Origin: Diploscapter coronatus
Lineage: Eukaryota > Nematoda > Chromadorea > Rhabditida > Rhabditidae
Direction: 5' to 3'
Assembly (NCBI GenBank): GCA_964036155.1
Contig: OZ038423.1
Span: 42,361,249 to 42,425,248, forward strand
DNA length: 64,000 nt
In this document: positions 13,401 to 33,755 of the stretch, piece after piece
Layout of the letters: every line of letters starts with the position of its first letter
Position numbering within the stretch: the first letter of the stretch is position 1
Made by a program: the position numbers and the translations under genes
Notes under the pieces: model-generated
Database searches by the model: none
Told to the model about the DNA's origin: nothing
What the model saw: the letters and a program-made list of their open reading frames with translations, nothing else

Positions 13401-16400
13401 GACGTCATGTCCAGCGCAATTCCAGAACTAGAACGAAGCTTCGAGAAATTATCCGAATATAAACAAATGATGAAATAATCGAAGTCAATCCATCGTTGTT
13501 TGCATATTTTATGCACGAAAGAGTCTTATCCATTGCTACTTTTAGATACAATCGAGCAAAATAAACAAAATCTACTAATTTTAGCTGAATAATTAGAAAA
13601 TTTATCCAGGATTAATAATTTTCTAAAAATTATATAAGCTTTCTTCTTCTTCAGATTTTTCCATAAATTCCAATATAATTTCTAAAATTCCTACTTCATC
13701 GAATATTGCAATTTTTTCCATAATTACTCTCTCCTGATTACCACTCTAGCTGTTTTCTTCTCGCCTGTTCATTTAGAGTTGTTATGTTCCCAGTCATATT
13801 CCGTTTCTCTCACTCTTCAAGTCTTCGGCTCTCTGCGCACCCTTTGGTTCTCACTTTGGCGTGGATTGAATTTCCTTTATTCCCCCCTTCTTCTTCTCCT
13901 TCTCCTTCCCTTCTACTCTTTATCCGATACACTTTGCTTTGCATCGAATTCCTGCTCTCCTGCTCACTTTCTTCACTTTCTTCCCCTCCTTTATCTCCAA
14001 GTTTCTTCTCCAATTTTGGAAACTAAACTGGCAGCTCCCCTTCCCTTGCAATTCCACGCTTCTTATCTCTATATACGTCAAAGTAAAGCGGCTACTGACT
14101 TCTCACTTTTTCTATCACCGCCCAAATTCTTCATTGTTAGCGGCTCTCGAATGTTTCTTCCAAGAAACTATCTTTAACGTACAATTTAATTCCCGACAAC
14201 TGGCTTATCGCGGAATTTTATAAACTGTTGAAAGCTATCTTCAGCAAAATTCAATTGCATCGGTAAGTCGGATAAGGTTTTGAAATACTCGCTAGGGATT
14301 TCTTATGAGAAGATTTGTGTTCTTTTTTCAGATCCTAAAAAGATAGCAGAATTGATATTGTCGGCATAAAATAAGTTTTTTGGAGGTCCATGTATTAAAA
14401 TAGTCCTTATTTCATGTCGTCGTTTTTATCAGAAACAATGAAACAAGCATTATCATATTTTGGAATGTGCAAAAATTTCGATAATTTTAAAGATTATTTC
14501 ACGATCGAGTAATTTAGAAATGAAGGATTGATTGTCTTACGACTTTTGAACCTTGAGTATTTCCAATGTTGATTTGAGTTTTGCATATTTCTCATCCAAT
14601 CCTCAAAACTCATTCGAGTTTATCCGTGCCATTTGTAAAAGTGATTTGTCAGCCTGATGTGAGATTTGCATTCATTCTGTTTCTCCTTCTCATTTCTCGA
14701 TCCATCCACTTTTCCAGGACCATTTCCCCTTTTCCTTTTCCTCTTCTTTTCCAACCGATTGCAATAAACTTTTATTGTCTCTAGCTGATGCGCCGTCGGC
14801 CACTGAAATGAGCCGCTCTTTAAGAATATAAAATGTTCTGAATGCGATCTGACTTCCGAACAAAATAATAGCAAATAATTGCATTCTCATAAAATTTTAG
14901 TGAGAAAAAGGCGGATTCATTTTCTTCCATCTTAATGCTGTTTTCGTCTAACAAATGGCATATTTTATTCGAATATATTGCAAACTTATGATTATTTTAT
15001 AAATTTAAGAGATGTTTAAAACACGCGTAATTTTATGCTATCATCCATCTGTAGAGAAAGTTATTCTAATTTTTGGAAAATATTACATTAGGGTAAAAGA
15101 ACCAAACGAGCATAACTGAAGGAATATCAACTAATTTAGTCTCTCTGAAATTCAAATTTACCCACTTCTAAAATTCTAATTTTATATCTATAATGCTTCT
15201 AAATAAAATTGAACATGCTCTAAAATAAAGATATTGTCGTGAATTATTTGCATAGTTACACTTTCTCATAATTTCCTGCCTCATTAACACTACTTCTTGT
15301 CACGCCCATTTTAGGCGTTGACACTCTTTTTCATTCCTGAACTACTCTGTTCGTTTTCCTAAACCTTTTCCATTTCTCTTCTCTTCTTCTCGAGTTTCAA
15401 ATATTTGACTTATAATTTTCTTTGCTCACATTTTCATCTCTTCACTTTTCTCCTTTTCTCTCCTTCCTTCACAAACTACTTCACATTCAGCAGAGCATTC
15501 TGTTGGTGTGTTTCCACTTGAACGAGAGCCATCTTTCATTCCTCAATTCATTTTCTTTTCTTCTCTTTATTTTCTTATTTAAATAAGTTTATCTATTTAC
15601 CGCCTTTCCTTCTAATGTCTGTGTTATGAGTGGATAATCAGCCCCTCTAATCACTATCAATGAATTATCGTTTCGCTCTCCGCTTCGTCAATTTTTACTA
15701 CCTATCAATAATATTTACAAAACCGATTAGCAAATTCTCATCGCATTCTTTTGCGATCGAAGTATTTCCATTTTACTAAAATTCAAATTTCTCATCTGTA
15801 AATTGGTCGAGCTCATCATCTTGCGCTCCATATTTTGATGCGTCTCCTTCCTGCCCATTTCATGCGTGCATTTCAATAATAATCCCAGTTAGCAAAAAAT
15901 GCCTGGCATTTCGGATTCGAGATTTCCGTGCCAAGCAGAATCCATTCATTTCGCATTTCTCGTTTCGAATTTCACGAGTCTGCCAAATGTCATTTCGCAA
16001 TTCCGCAATTAATAGGCAGATAGGCGAATATGCTCATGTCCGATCAATTTCAGGCAAATTCAGGAAAACAGCTATTTCGATTCACAAACGCATAATTTCC
16101 CTTATTTTTGTTCATAATTCGACCGACTCACAGCAATTTTCACGTCCTATTTCTTCAACAATCAACTCAAATTAATCTTCGTAGCTAATTATAAGAAATT
16201 CTAGTCAACACCAGAATTACTCGACTAATACACGCCATCCAACCTTTAACTTCGTCCATTTAATCTTTCTAAATCGATGTTTTCACACTGTAATCCCAAT
16301 TCCGTTTAATCTGTCGAATTTATAAAACTATGAGCTTTGTATCTAAAGATTCCGGATAATACCAGCTCAAATTGCATATTTGCAACAGATGGGTGTCAGC

Positions 16401-19400
16401 TAAACGCTATTAATCTCGCTCATCTAACGAATTTCTGTGCATTTAGCTAGTTTTTAGAATGGCTTATCTTCGGGTGGAAAAGATTCATTTTTTATTCATT
16501 TCGACTTTCAAATTCCACCCTCTACTCATTTCCCTCACTTCTTGTCATTTGACCGTTTTGCCTCATATGGAAATTGTATGCTTTGACCGCTTTCGATGGC
16601 TTTCAAAGGCTCATTTCCATTTCCGTTCAACTTTTACTTTCTTCGTTTCTTCCTGGCTTTTCAGCCTGTCTGCTAACCTTTTGTCGGGGATCTTCCGGGA
16701 AACCATTTTCGGGTTTTTCCTGTCCAGACATGATTTTTCTCTGCTTTTCCATAGATGAACTATTAATGTGCAATCAGTACTTGAAGACCCTGCTTTCATG
16801 TGATAGCCCTAGTTTTCCATTGTAATTCGGTAATTTCATACCTGAAATTAAATACCTTCGACTCGCCGTTGCTTGGAAAAAATATGTCGAATTTTAAATA
16901 CCCCCTGTTTCACAAAATTTCCGCTCCCCCAATTTTTCTCGCTTTTTATTCATTTCTTCATTTTTTGCCCGTCTCAAATTTGATTTTCTAGGTTTGTGAT
17001 AATTCTCAAATTTCATCACAACTCCAACTTCTGGCAGAACAATTTACACACCCAATTCTAATACCATCACGTCTTCGGATGAGCTTCTCGTTGGTTTGGT
17101 AAAATACTTTATCTTCTCTGTAGTCTCTTCAGTTTGCTGCTTCCATCTTCAGTCTTCATCCTGCATCTTCTCGACTCCCTCGAGAGACACATGTTAATTA
17201 TCGAGGCTGTCCAATGAAGCGTCAGCTCGTCTTCCCCCCGCTCCGCCATTGTCTTCCACTACTCTCATTCCTCTCACAGCTTCATCTTTATTTCTTTATC
17301 TCCTTCTTACCCCTCTCTCCTTTCCTTTCATCAATTTTCCTCTCGAATTGGATGAAGCCGAGGCTTTTACAATTTCAGAGCAAATTTGGAAGACGGCTAA
17401 TTCGTGGAAATATTATGAATCGGTACCGTATATCAAACGACTCACTTTGCACAATTTCACCCCAAACGACCCTCCATATTTTTATACCCACAGAGGAAGA
17501 AAGCTAATTGGAAGAATTTCCGATGAAACTGAATTCGCATTCTGACTTCTGCTTTCTGCTGAATAGTGCAAAGTCGGAGAAACAAATTGGAAGATCAATT
17601 CTAAGTCTTCACGCTGAACTAAATCCGCTTGTCCGCGTTTTGAAGGTCGCATATGCAAAAACGATAGTTAAGTTCGCAGTTTCTCATATCTCATTCTATC
17701 CACTCCTATGGCTTGTTGAAGGCTAAGAAAGCGTACGCATTTATGCGTTCTGTCAGCCTGTACTTTGACATACATAACAAAATGGATTGAGTCGTGATCA
17801 AAGATATTCAAATTCTACCTCAAGCTTCAATTTTAATTCACACAACCTGAAGCTGATTTTTTAAAATTAGTCTGAATTGGAATGAAGCTCATGTTTCAAT
17901 TTTTAGTCAAGCCTGAAATTCTTGGCCATAACAGTAAACAGATAGATAGAATGACCCTGTAGAAGAGCATAATCTCAATCTCAATCTCAGTTCCTACCTC
18001 TCTATTCATAACTTCTCTTCTCCCAGATCTGTTTGATTGGGTTTGTTTGTCTTGCCACTATATTCGCTATTCGCGTTTTGTGTATATTGGGCCGTAACTC
18101 CTCCTTCCTAACAGCAATTTATGTTTCTTTGTGTTGCGCCGCTGGTCTTCTTTCCTATTTCTCTCAAATTCTAGACTTGAACTCTCTTTCAAATGATTAT
18201 TGATGATGAATAACTCGATCTGATATGCGAATCCCTTTCAGTTCTAGATCCTCTCGATCTATGCTAATTTGCCTGTGTTATCCCTGTATCTGCTCAATCG
18301 CTGTCATTGCCCAGTTCGAATGATGTGTTATGTCTAATGTCAGATATCCCACATCTCCCCTATATTTACACAGTCTCTCTCCTCCTCCTCCTCTCTGCTT
18401 GGTTTGTCCCATATGCTCACTCTGCTCGATCTATCCTATCCCAACAACACATTGTCACATCTCACATCTAATATCCACAATCTCTATCTGCATTATCTCC
18501 CTTTCTCTCTATCTTCTCATTCTCTCATCATCATTTTAAGCTCTAAGAATCTAGGAATATCTATTGGCAGAGGGTCAATTAGCCTAACCCTGTCTGCTTC
18601 TCTCGACTCTCGATCGCTGTCTCTCGAAGATATTCCCTGGGCGGAGTCACTCCCCTACTCTTCATGGATTACGTCTTCCTTTGTTCCCCCCTTCCTCTAT
18701 CTTCTTCTGCTTTGCCAATGCGATTGGCCTCTCATCTAATTATGCCTGCTCTCCCCCTCCTCCTTTCCACTGTTTTGGCTATAAGCAAGATCTCGCACAT
18801 TTCATCTTTGTCCAATGTATATTTCGCACTAGAAAACGATAATAAGTGTTACGAACCGATATTTTGCTGATAGGTACATTTTAGACTAATAAAGTGAGAT
18901 AATATGTTCTCCATGTCAAAATTATTCTCCTCGGAGATGATTTTTTAAGAATTAAAGCAATGTTAAATTTACTATGAAAATTTAAAGATTTTCTAATCAT
19001 TCATATACCCTAAAATTTCTAAGAGTTTCTTCGGAAAATTCAAAAATTGACCATTCTTCGGTGGTGTTCTGCATTGCAACACTCTCATTGCTTCGTTATT
19101 TGGTGTGAATGTGTTTTCTCGCGAATCTGATTGTGAGTCGCATCTCTTCGCGCTTTTGTTTTGGCTGACAAGTCGAGGAGAGGAAAGGAGAGGGAGGAAC
19201 GATATCCAACTGTGCAATGCGAGAGGTCCATGTATGCAGAGAAGCAGAAATGAGGGATGCATCATACAACAGACAGACCAAAGTGCCTCTGCCTCTCTAC
19301 CGCTCTATTTATCGATTACTCGATCGCTATTCGGTTTCTTTTCCCTCCCTTCCTTTTCTTTACTTATTAATGCTACTCAACTGCTGTGAGAATGTTAGCA

Positions 19401-19894
19401 CAGTGCAGTGCAGAGCATTATGTACATTAGGCATTAGATTGGGAGAATGAAATAGATGAGGAGAGAACAGTTCAAAGTAACCATGCAATGTTGACGATTT
19501 ATCGCTAAATCGTGATATAGTCAGGATATGTTTTTTTTTTTGCAATACTCCATTCATTAACACGACAAATTCAAGTTGCAATCACATGCGCTCCCCCCAA
19601 TGTAAAAATATCGAAAATAGTCGATCCTGATAAACCGTTATTAACCTTTCGCCTTTGTTCTACTTGACATTTGTTAAATGTTGCACAGTTTTTCGCGGCA
19701 AGGGTCATTTATCAGGCTTTTGGACGGAGTGGTTCGAGAATTCAAACAGAAACGAAGGAATAAATAACTCTGCGAGGGAGTCTCCTAGGGACACTTGCGC
19801 ATTCGCGTTTTTCGACGTTTTGACTCGAGAGCTGCTGATGCTCATTATCCTCCTTCATCTGCATTGTTCACTCTGAACTTGTCATTCATGCCCC

Positions 19895-19903
19895 TTTATA
19901 TAG
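19895..19903 (+). promoter_or_regulatory. Isolated TATA-box-like motif in the gene-poor region
   Basis: TTTATATAG is preceded by CCCC and followed by a GC-richer stretch (CTGCGCGAGTACTCC), which resembles a core promoter. No coding exon follows, so if it is functional it would drive a noncoding transcript. Motif match only. Confidence 0.2.
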
Positions 19904-22900
19904 CTGCGCGAGTACTCCAGCTATTTATCCTCCTCCTTGTATGGCCCAGAGTAAGTGGGGGAGGATCGACCTCTACAAGCACAGATATCTCAGATATTGC
20001 AGATATTCTTAGCCTATTCGCAGCAAATTAGGATAAAAGAGGCAATAGGAGAGGGAAAGAGGTATTGCATTATGTCGCGTTTTATTGCTCATCTTCGAAT
20101 CGACAATAAAATTCCATTTTACGATATTCGAGAAAGTGTATCGAATATCTTCTTTAGTTGCAAGATAAACTTGTAAGGATCTATTGATGAGTGGATTTTG
20201 TTTGTATTTAGAAAATTTATAAATTTTCTCAATATTTTCACAGAATAAGTCATCAACCGCAATTTTCCCAATCGAATAATCGATTTATCGAATGTCTTCA
20301 GTCATTTTCTACTTTCCCTGAAACAAGCTACAAATTATAATTCGCTTGTTTGCGAATAATTGGTGTATGTGAAGCTGTAAAGTTGTTATTGTTTTGCTTC
20401 CGTCTCTTCCCTCAGCCTCATTTCCTTTCTTCTTTTGGCAGCTATTGCGTATTATATGCATTTGTGTGTTTCTGTGTTTTTGTACGCCATTCTAATCGTT
20501 TGTGTGTCGATTAATTGAACGACAGTCTCGTTGCTTGTTCCGAGGCAATTGCCAATTAAAGTCTAGGTTTGACCTAAGGCAAACTTTTTGAGTAGATGAT
20601 CTTCACATTTTGTTTCTGTCTTTCAAACTTAGCTTGACTTCAAAACATTCACTTTCCATGAACTCCTTATCAGTGACAAGACAGAGTTACGTTCTAAATT
20701 CCATTCTGTTCTTTATTTTCTGTAGATTTATCCCAAGAATGGGCAAACATCGACAGAACCACCACTAGTGAGCCCTTTCATGCTCATACTTACTCGTACC
20801 GAATCGATGCAATCTCAATCGCTCCTCGCCCGCATAAATGATCCCCTTTCCTTAGTTGTCCGAATGTCTGCTCGTCTGGCTGTATACGCGCAGTCCTTCG
20901 TCTTTTTTCACAAAGGATTCCCCTACTCGCAAAACCTTTCCTCTTCTTGAAAAACTCTCCCCTCTCCTCATTTCATCTAACAGTGTCTCTATTTCTCTGC
21001 TGAACACATTTCGTCCTTCTCACTCACTCTCTAGTTAAATCTCTAAACATCGAGTTTTTGTTCGGAATAGTAGTGAATTATTTAATCTCATAAAAATTCA
21101 GGCATCTATTTTGCAAAGAATATTCCTGTGTTCTATTCTATCAGATTATGAACAAATCCCTTCTTTCTGAAGCTAATCTGAATGCAAGTATTTTCAACAA
21201 TTTTTGATCTGTTATTAGATTAAACGTTTTTAAGAGTACAATTGAGAAGCCAGTAATTTCGAAAATTTTCAGACAATAAAATTCTCGCGTTTGCTCTGGA
21301 AAATTTATAGATACTGATAAGTGCTGTAAACGAAAATTTCACTTTTTCGCTTGCACTTTAGTAACCAAGTTGGAATTCTTTCGACAATTTTCAAGAAAAG
21401 TTGCAATAATTGATCATTTCATCCGAAATTCTTGCATCTTTTATTTCATTGTATTTTAAAAAATCATTATTTAGCTACCCTAATCTTTTTCTCTAAATAA
21501 TTTGAAGAACTCTCGAGAGGTGTTAGGATATTTGTTAGTTAGCAGTTAGAATGTCATTCTCCTCCTTCTTTCTGCATTCGTTCATTCGTTCATGTGGTCG
21601 TCCTTCTGTCCTTCAGTGCAGAGCAATGCATGTCTCTCTTCTTTCTCTTTCTCTGTAAGAGAGGATGCTTTTTTGCCAGAGGTCTTATTTCCCTCTCTCC
21701 TCTCCTCTTTCACATTTGTTCCTCTCCTTCTCCCCCCTCTTCCCATTTCAAACCTTTTCTATCCATTTCATCTATTTTCCATCTTTTTCCAGCTATATTT
21801 CTTTTGTCTTTCGTCCGTTTTTTTTGTCTCTTCGTCCTCGATTTTCTCATCTCATTTTCCATCTCTCATTCCTTCTTTTTGCTTCTCAAAATTTCAGCCA
21901 TCTTTGTCTAGTTTTTCACTTACTACAAGCACATTTTTTTCGAATTCTCTCCAGGCCACTTTTCAAAAGTAATTTCTTCAATTCTTTCCTAGTGATTTAT
22001 ATGAAACCTATTTTTTCTTTCGCATTGCACTCACTCGTCTTGTCGTTTTATGAGTCGAGATAATAGCCTATTAATTCTGTAAATAGAGGGATATTTATTC
22101 CTGCTGAAACTAAGTAAAGTGTTAGTCGCCGTAAAGTGACGCTTTTCACGGTAATTCGTGTAATTCTTTTCCTGAACCGCCTTTTTTCGGTTGCTAGTGA
22201 GAACAAAAATCTCTCGCATAAATTACGAATCGCTATTTTTCTTGTGAAATTTTCGAGAAAATGTTGATTTTTGACGGATTTCTGGAAATGCTTTTCGTCT
22301 GAATAACACTTATGAAATTGTCATTTCGCAGTCCTGCTGTGGGGACTAGCAAAATGAGATTACCCCATCTCCTTCTTTCTGCTATATGCGAATTGTCGTT
22401 TCTCTGCCTCTCTAACCGCTCTTTTTCTCTTCGCTTCCCGCTCGCCATTTGATTCTTCTTTTTTATGTTCCCTCTCCTCTCATTGCCAATAAGACAAGGC
22501 TAGTTGTTTTTGTGATTGCTTTCTCCGTCTTTTTTCTCGTCTTCTTCTTCTTCAAATTTCCCCCCTACTACCACTCACTCTGTCGGGTCTCTCTACGCCA
22601 CATCGAATTTGGGAATGAGAATGAGCGAATGAGCCTCGGGAGGCGGCCGGGCGGGCCCTGGCCCATTATTCTCCGAGAGAAGCCAGACAAATCCTCCCCC
22701 CTCTGACTTCTCTGCCTCTGCTTGTCTGTCGAATCCTCTTCCAGACCTTTTTTGTGTCTTTACTAAGCAGTCGCTCGCATTTGTCGCCTCATTTGCATTA
22801 GAAGGCCTCTTCCACTGTTCTGATCACTCTCCCTCCCCTCTCATATGCCCCTATGCCCATTCCATCCCCATTCATATCGCGGTTATTTTGCACCTCCCTT

Positions 22901-24155
22901 TGTGTGTCTTTTCCACCTTCCTCTATATTTCCCGCTCTCTATCGCTCTAACCTCATCTCTACCACTCTCTACCACTGTCCTTCTACCAGATCTGAATAGA
23001 GATAGCACCCCTCTCCCCCTTCTTCCTCACTCCTCCACCACTTCTTGCAATTTATCTTACGCATTACTCCTTTCATCTAATTTCTGCTATCCTTCTTTTT
23101 CTTATCCTCCAATGTTCACATGCGCGCTTATCTCAGCCCTCTCTCTAATGACCGTAAATATTTTGCCGATTTCAACGTTTTACGCGAGATTTATTATCGA
23201 CGCCCTACAAAAGAATCATCGTCGAAATCTCGAAAATCTTTGAAGTTCGAAACGAGATTTTTGAGGGGATGACCTTGTTATAATTTGGGAAGCGATTGAA
23301 TATGGGAAGATTTTCGAAAACCATTTTACTCCATTATCGATCGATTCTTACCCATACTACTTATCACAATATCGCACCTTCTAATCATAAAAATCATCTC
23401 TGCTGTGCTAATTGCAATTGCAATTACATAGCGACCTGTCCAAACAATCTACTTTTATCTTTGTCTCTTTTGATCGGTCTGCTTGTCAGCGTCAAAGAGC
23501 AAAGGAAAGGGAGGGAGAGGGGAAGCGGCTCGAGGTGCGAAGAGAGCCATTGCAAAGTGATATGATTGCCCATTGACTGGATGATTGCCGTGTTCTCACC
23601 GATCTGACAGGCGAGGGACAGAGACAGAGGCTGACAAGAAAGTCGTTAATCAGGCAGGGGGGAACTGATAGTGATAAGGCAGAAAAGCAGAGCGGCATGT
23701 TGGAATGAGAAGAGGGGAGTCCCTCTCTCAACCACAAGAGCAGTCGTCAGCATTTCATTTCGACAACCTACTACGGATGAGAAGCGATTCTCGTCTCTAC
23801 TCCGAACCGAACTAATTCCGTCGATTGTAGAAAACTCGCGCACTAATTTTGACATAATTTTTACTTGACTCCGATTCAGAAGCTTTCGGTAAACTTCTCA
23901 TTCCGAATAATTTTAAACTTTATTCTTATTCCGATATTCTGATTTTTCCACATTTCAATTCCATCTCACCTTTCCCACCAACATCCAACAGCCCAGCAGC
24001 AACTCACCCATCCACCCATTCTCTCTCTCGACTCTCGATCTTCACTATCTGCTCCATCTCACCCTCACAAACACAATACGGATCGTCTTACATTTGACGC
24101 GCCGCGAGGGTCAATTTCAGTTCGTCTCCTCGTTTCATCTTATTCTCCTTGTGTA

Positions 24156-24203
24156 CATAAAAGCCCTGGTCTGATGTAGAGCAGCAGAGCACTGCAATGC
24201 TCT
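24156..24203 (+). promoter_or_regulatory. CATAAAAG box followed by a 6-bp hairpin
   Basis: CATAAAAG (24156-24163) is followed about 22 bases later by AGAGCA-CTGCAA-TGCTCT (24186-24203), a perfect 6-bp stem with a 6-base loop. A GACGCGCC-type GC-rich motif sits just upstream. It is about 1.2 kb before the unc-37 start codon and could be an upstream promoter of that gene. Inference from motifs only. Confidence 0.2.
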
Positions 24204-24949
24204 TCTCCTCACTTACATCGTAGCATTCACTCCGTCTTCATTCTCAAATTCACTTTAATTTTGGTCTACTATATATCAAGATATCGGTAAATACTCATAA
24301 ATCGTACTTGCTTGAATATTTTCTCTATGGATAAATGTTATAGCAAATTCTCAACTCATGGTATAGTTTACCTAGTCCACAGGCTGGAATTTAGGAGATT
24401 TATTCAGTTGGGAAGCGAAATAGTTCTGATGAGGAAAAATTCCGAATTTTTAAAATAGATTATCAGTAAATTGGACGAATATTTCAGGAAGCTGAAATCA
24501 ATTCTCTCCCATCATTAATTCAGAAAAAAATCTTTGCTAACATTTAGATATAGATGAGATGTTCATAGATGCTAATTTTTTTGATTAACACTTTCTACTG
24601 CTAATGTTATCATTTGGTCAAATTCACGCTCATTTTTCTTCATCTGTTTTTAATTCATCCCCACTTACAAGATCCTATTACTTTTCAATAGGATAAATCT
24701 AGTGCAATATTAGTACATTTCTTATGTAATGGAACATAAAACGATCTGTTTTGAACTAACGCATAATAATTTGGAGAATATCTAATTATCTGACCATTCT
24801 ACAATCTTTTTCGTAGATAAACAATTTTGCGTACAAATACTTGTATGTAGTTCGAACTCGAACGCTAATTGCAAATTACAGCTCTATCTCACTTGGTGTT
24901 CCAGCCCATAATTAGGTATACAATCTCTAAAAATAGTGATTTTTTCGAC

Positions 24950-24957
24950 TATAAAAG
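24950..24957 (+). promoter_or_regulatory. TATA box candidate upstream of unc-37
   Basis: TATAAAAG followed by a pyrimidine-rich stretch at 24970-24995, about 430 bases before the unc-37 start codon. It is the closest TATA-like element on the coding strand. Because the mRNA may be trans-spliced, the true transcription start could lie here although the mature 5' end would be at 25309. Confidence 0.3.
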
Positions 24958-25302
24958 TGGTACGCTTATCTATCTTTAGTTCTTCTCTCTCCATAAACAA
25001 ATAGTGTTCTCCTGCTGGTGCATTTAATAATTGGAAGAATTATCTCGCATTTCTAACATTTTATGAGTATTTTCGTAATTCAATTATGACGATGAGCTCT
25101 AATTTTAAAACGCGTATAATGCAATACTCATTTGGCATTTATTTCTTTCATGATCCAATTATTTCATATCATTTTCCGAATAATATTATCCATAATTCCC
25201 CATTTTTATTATTTCGTCTTTGATGCGATTTGTTCGAAAATAAGGTTCGTGTCGTTTAACCTCGTCATTTTGTCAATTTTGTCGGATGAAAATGTTTGTC
25301 AA

Positions 25303-25308
25303 TTTCAG
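25303..25308 (+). promoter_or_regulatory. Splice acceptor upstream of the unc-37 start (possible trans-splice site)
   Basis: TTTCAG preceded by an AT-rich stretch, 77 bases before the ATG, matches the nematode acceptor consensus. No coding exon is recognisable upstream, so it may accept a spliced leader or end a 5'-UTR intron. The frame stays open through it without an ATG, and UNC-37 homologues begin close to the ATG at 25386. Confidence 0.4.
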
Positions 25309-25385
25309 AATCGAAGCAATTTGATGACAAGGATCGATATTATCTGAACTATTATTTACTCCGATCTATTCCAATCGATTGCACG

Positions 25386-32684
<7,299 letters not shown>

Positions 32685-33755
32685 TCTTCATTCTAACGAA
32701 CAAGGTAATTTGTAAACTCATTTCAGGCTTGTAACAAATTTTGTAGGAAAATATTTGACCAGCCTGATATTCATTATTTTTGAAATCATAAATTTGACTC
32801 TCAATTTCCATTGGTCTCGCGTCTCAATGATATTCATTCCAATTTCTTTTTGTTGAAAATATTTTCAATTTCATAAAATGCATTTATAAAGCTATTTTTC
32901 ATTGCCTTTTTCTTTTCAAACGAAATTTTGATGTTTTTCTGATAACTTTTCTTATAATTAAAATTTCCATACAAAATTGCAAAAAACTACGCCCGACATT
33001 TCAAGCAGGTATTCCCCATTTGAACTCTGTCTAAATCATGTGCTATTTTCATTTCGATTGCATCATTTCATTTATAACTCTTCTTTTAAAATACTGTTCG
33101 TCTTTATCTATTTTGAGCATATTGTGATTTGTCTGTCGAATCTAGGATATTTCATGCTTCATGTATTTTTCCAAGGCAATGTTCCCATTTTTCTTGAATC
33201 TTTTAACAAAATTTCCTCCGCTTTTCCGGTGAAGCCGGTCTCAAATTCTGTATTTTTAAATATATTTTTCACTTAATCTTGGCAAACCAGTTTTGATTTT
33301 CAATTCAATTTTCTTGAGTAAAATTGGGCGAGACTTTAGTATTTACCGAGTTTTTAAAATTATGAAATATTTTGACCCATACACAATTTAGCTCTCATTA
33401 GCTTTGATCTGCAAATCTCACGAAATCCAATCTACTTTGCTATTTTCCCGTTATAAAAACACAAATTCATGAGTTGGAACCTCAGTTAGATTTTACATTT
33501 TTAAAAAGTTGAATTTAATTTTTGATGCTTATCACAACATATTATTTTATTTATTACTTCGGTATTTTTGAAATTCTGAATTTGATATTCATTTATGGAA
33601 ATGTGTTGTTGAGATATGAAATTCGCCGACTTCTCAATCACCATTCAGTTACAGTTACAAATTGTGACGTTGAGGGTAAACCATATAAAAATAATAAAAA
33701 CTTTCATAAATTTCTGTAAATTCAACTTTGCATGAAACTACCAATTTTTAATTGC
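32685..33755. other. Intergenic region between convergent unc-37 and K2P genes
   Basis: AT-rich sequence holding the 3' untranslated regions of two genes that face each other. I see no coding exon. No clear AATAAA follows the unc-37 stop closely; a TTTATT (AATAAA on the minus strand) near 33546 may serve the K2P gene. Confidence 0.5.

Larger units (their letters stand above)
13401..24900. other. Gene-poor region, right half (pyrimidine-rich on + strand)
   Basis: No supported coding exon. Long + strand frames in this interval are Ser/Leu/Phe-rich shadows of CT-rich tracts (for example 13850-14010, 18340-18540, 21590-21940, 22360-23130). Shorter purine-rich patches occur at about 19160-19280 and 23490-23700. 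Promoter-like motifs occur at 19895-19903 and 24156-24163, and a small GC-rich patch at 22631-22664. It lies directly upstream of unc-37, so some of it may be regulatory DNA of that gene. Confidence 0.5.

Noticed and set aside
13779..14223. Several + strand frames of 80-132 codons rich in Ser, Leu and Phe
   Set aside because: They are translations of a CT-rich tract; all three frames are open at once and look alike, so this is composition, not coding.
21592..22063. Overlapping Phe/Ser/Leu-rich frames, up to 132 codons
   Set aside because: Same CT-rich artefact; no splice signals in phase and no recognisable domain.
25296..25385. In-frame N-terminal extension of unc-37 before the ATG at 25386
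   Set aside because: The frame is open but has no ATG, crosses a strong acceptor at 25303-25308, and Groucho homologues in nematodes start near the chosen ATG.
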